Part shown: piece by piece, positions 12,489 to 20,551 of the stretch
Numbering within the stretch: position 1 is the stretch's first letter
How the letters are laid out: the number at the start of each line of letters is the position of its first letter
Origin: Micrococcus lacusdianchii
GTDB lineage: Bacteria; Actinomycetota; Actinomycetes; Actinomycetales; Micrococcaceae
Direction: 5' to 3'
Assembly (NCBI RefSeq): GCF_023155805.1
Contig: NZ_JAKNUW010000002.1
Span: forward strand, 22,993-86,992
Length of the DNA: 64,000 bases
Translations under genes and position numbers: made by a program
Notes under the pieces: model-generated
Database searches by the model: none
Seen by the model: only the letters and a program-made list of their open reading frames with translations
What the model was told of the DNA's origin: nothing

Positions 12489-12565
12489 TGGTGCCCCAGG
12501 CCGGAATCGAACCGACGGCCTACCCTTTAGGAGAGGGTCGCTCTATCCAACTGAGCTACTGGGGC
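12489..12565 (-). tRNA. tRNA-Arg (anticodon CCU)
   Basis: Read on the minus strand from 12565: 7-bp acceptor GCCCCAG with CTGGGGC, D arm GCTC-AGTTGGATA-GAGC, anticodon stem ACCCT/AGGGT with loop CTCCTAA (anticodon CCT, decoding AGG), T arm GTCGG-TTCGATT-CCGGC, discriminator A and an encoded CCA at 12491-12489. All stems pair. Its 3' end faces the toxin-antitoxin genes. Confidence 0.97.
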
Positions 12566-12621
12566 GCAGGACACGTGCGCCGCGGCGCATCCGGTCCGGT
12601 GGGTGAGTCTAGCCGAGGCAC

Positions 12622-13263
12622 TCAGCGGCGGGCCCGCGTCCCGCGGCCGCCGCGCCAGAGCATCACCGCGACGGCGACCGCGATCACCGCCAGCAGGACC
12701 CAGCGGATCAGGGTGAGCGCCGCGGCCAGGCCGGCTCCGGCACCGCCCGCGGCGATCGCCTGCTCGATGGCGAGGCCCTCCCAGACGTCCACGACGGCGA
12801 ACACCACGCCCAGCGCCAGCGCGCCCCACTTCGCGGCGGCCGGGCGCAGGCGCCAGGCGCCCACCACGGCCACCGTCAGCGCCACGGCCACCGCGAAGAT
12901 CACCCCGGCGGTCTTGTGCACCCAGTTGAGCTGACCCCGGGCGGCCTCGTCCATGACGCCGGAGAGGGCGACCACGTGGTCCTGTCCGTAGCGCAGCATC
13001 GAGTCGGGCATCGCCAGCCCGCCGGTGAGCTGGGTCATCTGCTGCAGGACGAGCAGGTGGTAGTAGGCGCCGATGAACAGGGTGGTGCCGATCAGCGCGA
13101 TCACGAGCATCGCGGGGCTGCCCTCCTGCGCGGCGGCCGTCGCCAGGTCCTCGCGGGGAGACACGTCCCGCAGCGTGGCGCGGTCGTGCGCGGGGGCCGC
13201 CGTCGAGCCGGCGGAGGGGCCGGACTGCGGGCGGCGGTGCTTGCTGGTCTTCTTCTTGGCCAC
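12622..13263 (-). CDS. Membrane protein with four TM helices
   Basis: 213 residues from GTG 13263 (VAKKKTSKHRRP), chosen because AGGAG lies 8 bases upstream and the start gives a lysine-rich cytoplasmic N terminus; the open frame continues upstream to 13506 without good signals. Hydrophobic segments lie at about 51-73, 116-142, 147-170 and 184-204. The loop after TM1 (MTQLTGGLAMPDSMLRYGQDHVVALSGV) probably faces outside. No family recognised and no catalytic motif seen. Divergent from pcrA, and the tRNA-Arg lies downstream. Confidence 0.7.
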   Translation of the reverse strand: MAKKKTSKHRRPQSGPSAGSTAAPAHDRATLRDVSPREDLATAAAQEGSPAMLVIALIGTTLFIGAYYHLLVLQQMTQLTGGLAMPDSMLRYGQDHVVALSGVMDEAARGQLNWVHKTAGVIFAVAVALTVAVVGAWRLRPAAAKWGALALGVVFAVVDVWEGLAIEQAIAAGGAGAGLAAALTLIRWVLLAVIAVAVAVMLWRGGRGTRARR

Positions 13264-13358
13264 GTCGGACTCCTGGGGCGGGGCGAGGATCGGCCCCATC
13301 CTCCCAGGCGGGGGCGGCGTCGGGGGAATCGGCCCGCTGCCGTGTCCGGACCCGCGCC

Positions 13359-13364
13359 TAGACT
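13359..13364 (+). promoter_or_regulatory. -10 box, nearly leaderless start of pcrA
   Basis: TAGACT with a 9-base gap to the ATG at 13374; an mRNA leader of 0-3 bases is expected. Confidence 0.5.
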
Positions 13365-13373
13365 GGCCGGGCC

Positions 13374-15968
13374 ATGGCTGACCTCTTCTCCTCCCTCGGA
13401 CGCGACTCCCTCGTCGCCGCCCGGACCCGCCCCGCGGATCCGGAGACGGCCCTGCCCGGCCTCGTGCCGCCCTCGGTGACGCGCGCGGCCGCGGACCCGG
13501 AGGCACCCCGCTGGGGGGAGGGCGACGCGGCGCCTGCGCCGGGGCGGCTCACCCCCGCTGGGCTCGTCGAGGGGCTCAACCCCCAGCAGGCGGCGGCCGT
13601 GCAGCACACGGGCTCGCCACTGTTGATCGTGGCCGGCGCCGGCTCCGGCAAGACCCGCGTCCTGACCCACCGGATCGCGTGGCTGCTGGCCACGGGGCGG
13701 GCCCGCCCCCACGAGGTCCTGGCCATCACGTTCACCAACAAGGCCGCCGCAGAGATGCGCGAGCGCATCGCGGGACTGATCGGGGATACCGCCCGCCGCA
13801 TGTGGATCTCCACCTTCCACTCCTCCGCGGTGCGGATCCTGCGCAACGAGGCGGCGAACATCGGCCTGAAGCCCACGTTCACCATCTACGACTCCGCAGA
13901 CAGCCTGCGGCTCGTCACGCAGATCGCCAAGGCGCACGAGCTGGACCCCAAGCGGTTCGCCCCGAAGGCGCTGCTGAACCGGATCAGCGCCCTCAAGAAC
14001 GAGCTCGTGGACGCGGACGAGCACGCGGGCACGGTGTCCGCCACGGACCCGTGGGGCCAGGCCGTGGCCGCCGTGTACCGCGAGTACACGGCGCGACTGC
14101 GCCAGGCCAATGCGCTGGACTTCGACGACCTGATCGGCATGACCGTCCACATGTTCGAGGCGTTCCCGCGGGTGCTGGACAACTACCGCCGGCGCTTCCG
14201 CCACGTGCTCGTGGACGAGTACCAGGACACCAACCACGCGCAGTACCGCCTCATCCGCCTGCTGGCCGGCCCGGCCGGGGAGCCCGAGGGCGTGGCCACC
14301 GCCGGCGGCGAGCTGACCGTGGTGGGCGACTCGGACCAGTCCATCTACGCCTTCCGCGGCGCGGACATCCGCAACATCGTGGAGTTCGAGGAGGACTTCA
14401 CGGACGCGGCCACCATCAAGCTCGAGCAGAACTACCGCTCCACCCAGACCATCCTGGACGCCGCCAACGCGGTGATCGCGAACAATCCGGACCGGCGCAA
14501 GAAGGACCTCTGGACGGCGGAGGGCGCCGGCCCGCGGATCGTGGGCTACGCCGCGGAGAACGAGTCGGCGGAGGCCGAGTGGATCGCCGCCACGATCGAC
14601 CGGCTCCAGGACGAGGAGGGGATCCGCCCCGCGGACGTGGCCGTCTTCTACCGCACCAACGCGCAGTCCCGTGCCCTCGAGGAGCGCCTGGTCACCCGCG
14701 GCATCCCCTACCGCGTGATCGGCGGCACCCGGTTCTACGACCGCAAGGAGATCAAGGACGCCCTCGCCTACCTGCGGGTGATCGTCAACCCCGCGGACGA
14801 CGTCAATACCCGGCGCATCCTCAACGAGCCCAAGCGCGGCATCGGCGACCGGGCCGAGGGCGCCGTGGCCGCGTGGGCCGAGCGGAACCGCATCCCGTTC
14901 TTCGACGCCCTGCGGGACGCCGAGCACGCACCCGGCATGGCTACCCGCTCGCTCAAGGCGGTCCAGGGCTTCGTCCAGATGATGGACGACCTCGCCCAGG
15001 TGGCCGAGGGCGCCGGACCCGCCACCGTGCTCGAGGCCGTCCTCGAGCAGTCCGGGATGCTCGCCGCGCTGAGGGAGTCCGAGGACCTGCAGGACGAGTC
15101 CCGCGCGGACAACCTGGGCGAGCTCGTCGCCGTCGTGCGCTCCTTCGAGACCACGACGCCGGACGGCACCCTCTCCGACTTCCTCGAGCAGGTGGCGCTC
15201 GTGGCGGACGCCGACCAGCTGCCCACGGCCACGGACGTGGAGGGCGAGGCGCTGGCCGAGCACCAGGGCCAGGTGACGCTCATGACGCTGCACACGGCCA
15301 AGGGGCTCGAGTTCCCCGTGGTGTTCCTCACCGGCATGGAGCACGGGGTGTTCCCCCACTCCCGGTCCCTGACGGACGAGAAGGAGCTCGCGGAGGAGCG
15401 CCGCCTGGCCTACGTGGGCCTCACCCGCGCCCGACGCCGACTCCACCTCAGCCGCGCCGAGGCGCGCTCCCTGTGGGGGCAGCACCAGTTCAACCCGCCG
15501 AGCCAGTTCCTGGGGGAGATCCCCGAGGACCTGATCGACTGGGAGCGCGAGGGCACGGACCGCTCCGGCGGGCTGGGCTCCCTCAACGGTGCCGGCACCT
15601 CCCGGTACGCCGACCGGTTCGGGGCCTCCCGCCGCGGCTCCATGTCCGGGGCGTGGGGGGAACGCGCCGTCGGCGGCGGGGTCGGCGGGAACAGCCCCGC
15701 CCGCCTCACCCGCGGCGACGAGCCCGCCGACCTCACCGTGGGGTCCTCGGTGGTCCGTGGGAAGGCGCCCTCGCGCGTGCAGCCGCAGAAGGAGATCGCC
15801 GCGCTGAGCCCCGGGGACCGGGTCTCCCACACCACGTTCGGCGAGGGCCGGGTGGACGCCGTGGCGGGGGCCGGGGACAAGACCGTGGCCACCGTGACGT
15901 TCCTCGAGTCGGGGGCCCAGAAGCGGCTGCTCCTGCGCTACGCCCCGCTGACCCGGATCGAGGGCTGA
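13374..15968 (+). CDS. pcrA: ATP-dependent DNA helicase PcrA/UvrD
   Basis: 864 residues. Superfamily 1A 3'-5' helicase acting in nucleotide excision repair and in removing RNA polymerase or recombinase from DNA. The first 65 residues are an extension before the Q motif LNPQQAAAV. Walker A AGAGSGKT is near 87-94, TFTNKAA motif Ia, Walker B VDEYQDTNHAQY, motif III GDSDQSIYAFRGAD, motif IV QNYRST, motif V TLHTAKGLEFP and motif VI YVGLTRAR. A Tudor-like C-terminal domain (LSPGDRVSHTTFGEGRVDAV) contacts RNA polymerase in PcrA. The gene precedes sucCD, as uvrD1 does in Mycobacterium tuberculosis. Confidence 0.96.
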   Translation: MADLFSSLGRDSLVAARTRPADPETALPGLVPPSVTRAAADPEAPRWGEGDAAPAPGRLTPAGLVEGLNPQQAAAVQHTGSPLLIVAGAGSGKTRVLTHRIAWLLATGRARPHEVLAITFTNKAAAEMRERIAGLIGDTARRMWISTFHSSAVRILRNEAANIGLKPTFTIYDSADSLRLVTQIAKAHELDPKRFAPKALLNRISALKNELVDADEHAGTVSATDPWGQAVAAVYREYTARLRQANALDFDDLIGMTVHMFEAFPRVLDNYRRRFRHVLVDEYQDTNHAQYRLIRLLAGPAGEPEGVATAGGELTVVGDSDQSIYAFRGADIRNIVEFEEDFTDAATIKLEQNYRSTQTILDAANAVIANNPDRRKKDLWTAEGAGPRIVGYAAENESAEAEWIAATIDRLQDEEGIRPADVAVFYRTNAQSRALEERLVTRGIPYRVIGGTRFYDRKEIKDALAYLRVIVNPADDVNTRRILNEPKRGIGDRAEGAVAAWAERNRIPFFDALRDAEHAPGMATRSLKAVQGFVQMMDDLAQVAEGAGPATVLEAVLEQSGMLAALRESEDLQDESRADNLGELVAVVRSFETTTPDGTLSDFLEQVALVADADQLPTATDVEGEALAEHQGQVTLMTLHTAKGLEFPVVFLTGMEHGVFPHSRSLTDEKELAEERRLAYVGLTRARRRLHLSRAEARSLWGQHQFNPPSQFLGEIPEDLIDWEREGTDRSGGLGSLNGAGTSRYADRFGASRRGSMSGAWGERAVGGGVGGNSPARLTRGDEPADLTVGSSVVRGKAPSRVQPQKEIAALSPGDRVSHTTFGEGRVDAVAGAGDKTVATVTFLESGAQKRLLLRYAPLTRIEG

Positions 15969-16033
15969 GCGGGAGCCGTTCTTCCCGTGCGCTCCAGGCC
16001 GGCCGGGCCTCGGATCCGCCGGCCCCCGTGGTC

Positions 16034-16039
16034 TAGAGT
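16034..16039 (+). promoter_or_regulatory. -10 box for sucCD operon
   Basis: TAGAGT; predicted leader of about 130 bases before the GTG of sucC. No riboswitch fold recognised in the leader. Confidence 0.45.
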
Positions 16040-16177
16040 GGCCAGCGGAGCGCCGCCGTCTGCCGCCCGGTCGTGCCGTCGGCACGGCCTCGTCCGCGGA
16101 CACGCGGCGCCGGCGCCGGCACGGCCTCCCCGCGGTGCCGGCAGGAACCTGTCTTCGACCAAGAAGGACACACCACC

Positions 16178-17347
16178 GTGGACCTGTATGAGTACCAGGC
16201 GCGCGATCTGTTCGAGGCGCACGGCGTCCCCGTGCTGGCCGGCATCGTTGCGCAGACCCCGGACGAGGCCAAGGCGGCCGCGGAGAAGATCGGCGGCGTC
16301 ACCGTCGTCAAGGCACAGGTGAAGGTCGGCGGCCGCGGCAAGGCCGGCGGCGTGAAGGTCGCCAAGACGGCCGACGAGGCCTACGAGCACGCCAAGGCCA
16401 TCCTGGGGATGGACATCAAGGGCCACACCGTGCACCAGGTCATGATCGCCCAGGGCGCCGACATCGCCGAGGAGTACTACTTCTCCGTGCTGCTGGACCG
16501 CGCCAACCGCACCTACCTGGCCATGTGCTCGGTCGAGGGCGGCATGGACATCGAGCAGCTCGCCGAGGAGCGCCCCGAGGCCCTCGCCAAGGTGCCCGTC
16601 TCCGCGCTGACCGGCATCGACGCCGAGACCGCCCAGAAGATCGTCGCCGAGGCGGGCTTCCCCGAGGAGCTGCGCGCCGACGTCGCCGAGGTCCTCCAGA
16701 AGCTCTGGGAGGTCTTCGAGAAGGAGGACGCCACCCTCGTCGAGGTGAACCCGCTGGTGAAGACCGGCGACGGCAAGATCCTCGCCCTGGACGGCAAGGT
16801 CTCCCTCGACGACAACGCGGAGTTCCGCCAGGAGGGCCACGCCGCCCTCGTCGACGAGCGCACCGAGGACCCGCTGGAGGCCAAGGCCAAGGCCAACGAC
16901 CTCAACTACGTGAAGCTGGACGGCCAGGTCGGCGTGATCGGCAACGGCGCCGGCCTCGTGATGTCCACCCTCGACGTCGTCGCGTACGCCGGCGAGAACC
17001 ACGGCGGCGTGAAGCCGGCCAACTTCCTGGACATCGGCGGCGGCGCCAACGCCGAGGTCATGGCCAACGGCCTCGACGTCATCCTGGGCGACGATCAGGT
17101 CAAGTCCGTGTTCGTGAACGTCTTCGGCGGCATCACCGCGTGCGACCAGGTCGCGAACGGCATCGTCAAGGCCCTCGAGATCCTGGGTGACACCGCCACC
17201 AAGCCGCTGGTCGTGCGCCTGGACGGCAATGCCGTGGAGGAGGGCCGCCGCATCCTGCAGGAGGCGAACCACCCGCTCGTCACCCTGGCCGCCACCATGG
17301 ACGAGGGCGCCGACAAGGCCGCCGAGCTCGCCCACTCCGCGAACTGA
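16178..17347 (+). CDS. sucC: Succinyl-CoA synthetase, beta subunit
   Basis: 389 residues, the standard length. With SucD it makes succinate, CoA and ATP or GTP from succinyl-CoA in the TCA cycle. GTG 16178 gives the canonical start [19 protein letters not shown]; the frame is open further upstream but lacks family sequence. ATP-grasp region: [19 protein letters not shown], the metal-binding VEVNPLVKT, and the C-terminal CoA-ligase-like fold with [21 protein letters not shown] and [13 protein letters not shown]. sucD follows after 27 bases. Confidence 0.97.
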   Translation: MDLYEYQARDLFEAHGVPVLAGIVAQTPDEAKAAAEKIGGVTVVKAQVKVGGRGKAGGVKVAKTADEAYEHAKAILGMDIKGHTVHQVMIAQGADIAEEYYFSVLLDRANRTYLAMCSVEGGMDIEQLAEERPEALAKVPVSALTGIDAETAQKIVAEAGFPEELRADVAEVLQKLWEVFEKEDATLVEVNPLVKTGDGKILALDGKVSLDDNAEFRQEGHAALVDERTEDPLEAKAKANDLNYVKLDGQVGVIGNGAGLVMSTLDVVAYAGENHGGVKPANFLDIGGGANAEVMANGLDVILGDDQVKSVFVNVFGGITACDQVANGIVKALEILGDTATKPLVVRLDGNAVEEGRRILQEANHPLVTLAATMDEGADKAAELAHSAN

Positions 17348-17374
17348 CCGTTCGGAAAGACTGAGGAAACAGCT

Positions 17375-18295
17375 ATGTCGATCTACCTGAACAAGGACTC
17401 CAAGGTCATCGTCCAGGGCATCACCGGCGGTGAGGGCACCAAGCACACCCGCCTCATGCTCAAGGCCGGCACGAACATCGTGGGCGGCGTGAACGCCCGC
17501 AAGGCCGGCACCACGGTGTCCCACGAGGACAAGGACGGCAACGCCGTCGAGCTGCCCGTCTTCGGCACCGTCACGGAGGCCATGGAGAAGACCGGTGCGG
17601 ACGTGTCCGTGGCCTTCGTGCCGCCGGCCTTCGCCAAGGACGCCGCCATCGAGGCCATCGAGGCCGAGATCCCGCTGCTCGTGGTCATCACCGAGGGGAT
17701 CCCGGTGCAGGACTCCGCCGAGTTCTTCGCCCTGTCCCAGTCGAAGACCGGCGAGGACGGCAAGCCGAAGACCCGCATCATCGGCCCGAACTGCCCCGGC
17801 ATCATCACCCCGGGCGAGGCCCTGGCCGGCATCACCCCGGCCACCATCACCGGCACCGGCCCCATCGGCCTCGTGTCCAAGTCCGGCACGCTGACCTACC
17901 AGATGATGTACGAGCTGCGTGACTTCGGCTTCTCCACCGCCATCGGCATCGGCGGCGACCCGGTCATCGGCACCACCCACATCGACGCCCTCGAGGCCTT
18001 CGAGGCCGACCCGGACACCCAGGCCATCGTGATGATCGGTGAGATCGGCGGCGACGCCGAGGAGCGTGCGGCCGAGTTCATCAAGGCCAACGTCACCAAG
18101 CCGGTCGTCGGCTACGTGGCCGGCTTCACCGCCCCGGAGGGCAAGACCATGGGCCACGCCGGCGCCATCGTCTCCGGCTCCGCCGGCACCGCGCAGGCCA
18201 AGAAGGAGGCCCTCGAGGCCGCGGGCGTGAAGGTCGGCAAGACGCCGTCCGAGACCGCGCAGCTGATGCGCGAGATCCTCCAGGACAAGGCCTGA
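17375..18295 (+). CDS. sucD: Succinyl-CoA synthetase, alpha subunit
   Basis: 306 residues. The N-terminal CoA-binding Rossmann domain starts [35 protein letters not shown] is typical of the family. The phosphorylated active-site histidine lies in [12 protein letters not shown] near 252. A ribosome site (TGAGGAAA) precedes the ATG. Second gene of the sucCD operon, closed by an exceptionally long hairpin. Confidence 0.97.
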   Translation: MSIYLNKDSKVIVQGITGGEGTKHTRLMLKAGTNIVGGVNARKAGTTVSHEDKDGNAVELPVFGTVTEAMEKTGADVSVAFVPPAFAKDAAIEAIEAEIPLLVVITEGIPVQDSAEFFALSQSKTGEDGKPKTRIIGPNCPGIITPGEALAGITPATITGTGPIGLVSKSGTLTYQMMYELRDFGFSTAIGIGGDPVIGTTHIDALEAFEADPDTQAIVMIGEIGGDAEERAAEFIKANVTKPVVGYVAGFTAPEGKTMGHAGAIVSGSAGTAQAKKEALEAAGVKVGKTPSETAQLMREILQDKA

Positions 18296-18335
18296 GCCTG
18301 AGCCGTCCCTGATCGGCGGGCCTGACACCGCTGAT

Positions 18336-18398
18336 CACTTCGGGGGCGAAACCGGGTGTCGTTCTCATGGAACGGCGCCCGGTTTCGCCCCCGAAGTG
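18336..18398. terminator. 21-bp perfect hairpin after sucD
   Basis: Arms 18336-18356 and 18378-18398 pair perfectly. The 21-base loop contains a second small stem (CGTTC/GAACG). It separates convergent sucD and the VIT gene and can act in both directions. The arm sequence resembles that of the element at 619-693. Confidence 0.8.
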
Positions 18399-18418
18399 CG
18401 TGGAGAGGGGCGGGGCCG

Positions 18419-19549
18419 TCAGCCGACGCTGCCGCCGACCAGCAGGCCGAGCACGTAGGTGACGGCCGCGGCCCCGTAGCCGATGGCGAGCTGGCGCAGG
18501 CCGCGCCACAGGGGCGAGGAGCCGGAGAGCAGGCCCACCACGCCGCCCGTGAACAGCAGCGCCAGGCCCACGAGAACCGCCGAGACAGCCAGCGCGGGGC
18601 CGCCCGTCATGCCGAAGATGTACGGCAGGATCGGGATGAGCGCGCCCGAGGCGAAGAACAGGAAGCTCGAGAGCGAAGCGCCCCACGCCGAGCCGATCTC
18701 CGCGAAGGACTCGGAGTGGTCCACCGGCCCCTGGGAGCCGTCGGGCCGCGCGGAGAACGCGGGGTTGCAGTCGCAGGTGAGGTAGCCGAGGCGCTCGAGG
18801 GCCCGGTGCTGGGCGTCCTCGGGCTCCATGCCGCGGGCGAGGTAGACCAGCTCGAGCTCGTTGCGGTCGATGTCCAGGTGCTTCGCGGCCTCGAGGGTGA
18901 TCTGGGTGGGGGAGGAGGCCTCGAGCAGCTCCCGCTGGGACCGCACCGAGACGTACTCGCCGGCCGCCATGGACAGCGCGCCCGCCAGCAGGCCGGCCAC
19001 GCCGGTGAACAGCACCACGGACGGCGCCACGCCCGTCGCGCCGATGCCCATCACGAGCGCCAGGTTGGAGACCAGCCCGTCGTTCATGCCGAAGACGGCG
19101 GCGCGGAAGTTGCCGGCCAGCTGCTCGCGACCCCGGGCGGCGAGGCCGCGCACGACCTCCTCGTGGATGGCCTCATCCGCCACCATGCCCTCGGGGGCGT
19201 CCTGGTCCTCCGCGTAGGGAGTGTCCGACTCGGCGCGCTGGGCCAGGGCCAGCACGAACACGGACCCGAACACGCGGGCCAGCCCGCGCAGCAGCATGCG
19301 GTGCACGGACGGGCGCGGCGGGTTCGAGGCGTGCGGGCCCAGCAGCCGCCGCCAGTGCTCCTCGTGCCGGGACTCGGCCTCGGAGAGCCCGAGCAGGACC
19401 TCCCGCTCCATCCCGTCCTTGCGGGCCGCGATGTCCCGGTAGATCTGGCCCTCGGCGATCTCGTCCGCGAGATAGCGGCGCCATCGGCGGATCTGCTCGC
19501 GGGTGGGCGCGGCGCCCGGGTGGCCGGGGCGGTCGACGGCGGTGCTCAT
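18419..19549 (-). CDS. VIT1/CCC1-family metal transporter with ferritin-like N domain
   Basis: 376 residues. Residues 15-150 are a rubrerythrin/ferritin-like helical domain (RRYLADEIAEGQIYRDIAARK, LGLSEAESRHEEHW, with E and H residues for a di-iron or metal site). The membrane VIT domain follows (GNFRAAVFGMNDGLVSNLALVMGI, MAAGEYVSVRSQRELLE, then three C-terminal helices). Members move Fe2+ or Mn2+ out of the cytosol, and the ferritin-like part probably delivers or senses metal. The ATG at 19549 has CTGGAGG upstream; the longer frame to 19666 is not needed. Divergent from a pair of DUF202 genes. Confidence 0.9.
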   Translation of the reverse strand: MSTAVDRPGHPGAAPTREQIRRWRRYLADEIAEGQIYRDIAARKDGMEREVLLGLSEAESRHEEHWRRLLGPHASNPPRPSVHRMLLRGLARVFGSVFVLALAQRAESDTPYAEDQDAPEGMVADEAIHEEVVRGLAARGREQLAGNFRAAVFGMNDGLVSNLALVMGIGATGVAPSVVLFTGVAGLLAGALSMAAGEYVSVRSQRELLEASSPTQITLEAAKHLDIDRNELELVYLARGMEPEDAQHRALERLGYLTCDCNPAFSARPDGSQGPVDHSESFAEIGSAWGASLSSFLFFASGALIPILPYIFGMTGGPALAVSAVLVGLALLFTGGVVGLLSGSSPLWRGLRQLAIGYGAAAVTYVLGLLVGGSVG

Positions 19550-19692
19550 GGTGCCTCCAGAGCGCTGGTGCGGCGGGCGCGGCGTCGCGTGTGGCCGGCG
19601 GGGCCGAGTGGACGGAGAGGGCGGGGCGTGCGGCCGCTCCAGAGGCCTGGCCCGGGGTCCGATCATACCGCCGCCGTCCGGACTCGGCTGGA

Positions 19693-19698
19693 TAGCAT
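19693..19698 (+). promoter_or_regulatory. -10 box, leaderless start of DUF202 pair
   Basis: TAGCAT with a 6-base gap to the ATG at 19705. Confidence 0.6.
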
Positions 19699-19704
19699 GG
19701 GCGC

Positions 19705-20127
19705 ATGTGCACCCAGAGCGCCCCGGACGCCGACGTCGACGGCACCGCGGCCGCCCCCGGACGGCGCCCCTGGGAGGAGCGCCTGCTCGACGGCGGGCGA
19801 GAGCCGGACCCCCGCTTCACGCTGGCCAACGAGCGCACCTTCCTGGCCTGGATCCGCACGTCGTTGGCCCTGCTGGCGGGCGGCGTGGCGGTGGAGGCGT
19901 TCGCGGGGGAGATGTTCCCGCCGACCGTGCGCTTCACCCTCGGCGCCCTGCTGCTGGTGGTCGGTGCCCTGCTCGCCCTCGGGGCCGGCGTGCGCTGGCT
20001 GCGCGTGGAGCGGGCCATGCGGAACGCGCGGCCGCTGCCCCTGCCACTGGTCGTGCCCGTGCTGGCCGGCGCCGTGGTGGTGGGCACCGTCGTGCTGCTG
20101 GCCGCGACGATCGCCCGGATGGGCTGA
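19705..20127 (+). CDS. DUF202 (YidH-like) membrane protein
   Basis: 140 residues. A soluble acidic N terminus of about 40 residues precedes the family signature DPRFTLANERTFLAWIRTSLALLAGGVAVEAF and two more hydrophobic helices (about 78-100 and 113-135). DUF202/YidH proteins are small membrane proteins of unknown activity. The gene is followed after 2 bases by a second DUF202 gene, suggesting a two-subunit membrane complex; such pairs are common in actinobacteria. The divergent neighbour is a VIT-type metal transporter. Confidence 0.85.
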   Translation: MCTQSAPDADVDGTAAAPGRRPWEERLLDGGREPDPRFTLANERTFLAWIRTSLALLAGGVAVEAFAGEMFPPTVRFTLGALLLVVGALLALGAGVRWLRVERAMRNARPLPLPLVVPVLAGAVVVGTVVLLAATIARMG

Positions 20128-20129
20128 GC

Positions 20130-20513
20130 ATGCCGCCCCGCCTCCCCGGCATCCCCCTGCCGAGGCCGGCCGCGCCGGGCGGCCACGCCGACCCCGGCCT
20201 GCAGCCCGAGCGCACGGTGCTGAGCTGGGACCGCACCGTGCTCGCCCTGCACGTGACGGCCCTGATGTTCGTGCGCTGGTACTCCGAGGTCGGCGTGTGG
20301 GCGTTCGCGCCCGCCGCCCTGGCCGCCCTGGTGGGTGCCGTGATCATGCTGGGCCAGCGCCGCCGGTACGGGCGGCAGTCCTCGGGCATCACCGTCAAGC
20401 GGGTGCGGCCGGCGTGGCGGACGGTGGCGGGCATGGTGGCGTTCGTGGTGGCGCTGTCCTGCCTGGGGCTGACGGCCATGGCCGCTCTGCTCGCTTCCGG
20501 GGCGCCGCTCTGA
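20130..20513 (+). CDS. Second DUF202 membrane protein
   Basis: 127 residues, ATG 2 bases after the previous stop, so translation is coupled. It carries a diverged DUF202 core: LQPERTVLSWDRTVLALHVTALMFVRWY corresponds to the NERTFLAWIRT helix, followed by two helices (about 54-74 and 98-122) with a basic GQRRRYGRQ loop. Probably the partner of the preceding protein. Confidence 0.78.
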   Translation: MPPRLPGIPLPRPAAPGGHADPGLQPERTVLSWDRTVLALHVTALMFVRWYSEVGVWAFAPAALAALVGAVIMLGQRRRYGRQSSGITVKRVRPAWRTVAGMVAFVVALSCLGLTAMAALLASGAPL

Positions 20514-20538
20514 CCGCTGTCGCTGAGGGCGCGGCCAG

Positions 20539-20544
20539 TACGCT
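20539..20544 (+). promoter_or_regulatory. -10 box, leaderless start of FAD dehydrogenase
   Basis: TACGCT, 7-base gap to the ATG at 20552. Confidence 0.5.
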
Positions 20545-20551
20545 GTGACGC

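Noticed and set aside
13101..18328. Long minus-strand frames opposite pcrA and sucCD (about 1000 and 800 codons)
   Set aside because: Low-complexity Gly/Arg/His/Leu sequence mirroring the codon bias of the sense genes; no start signals or family motifs.
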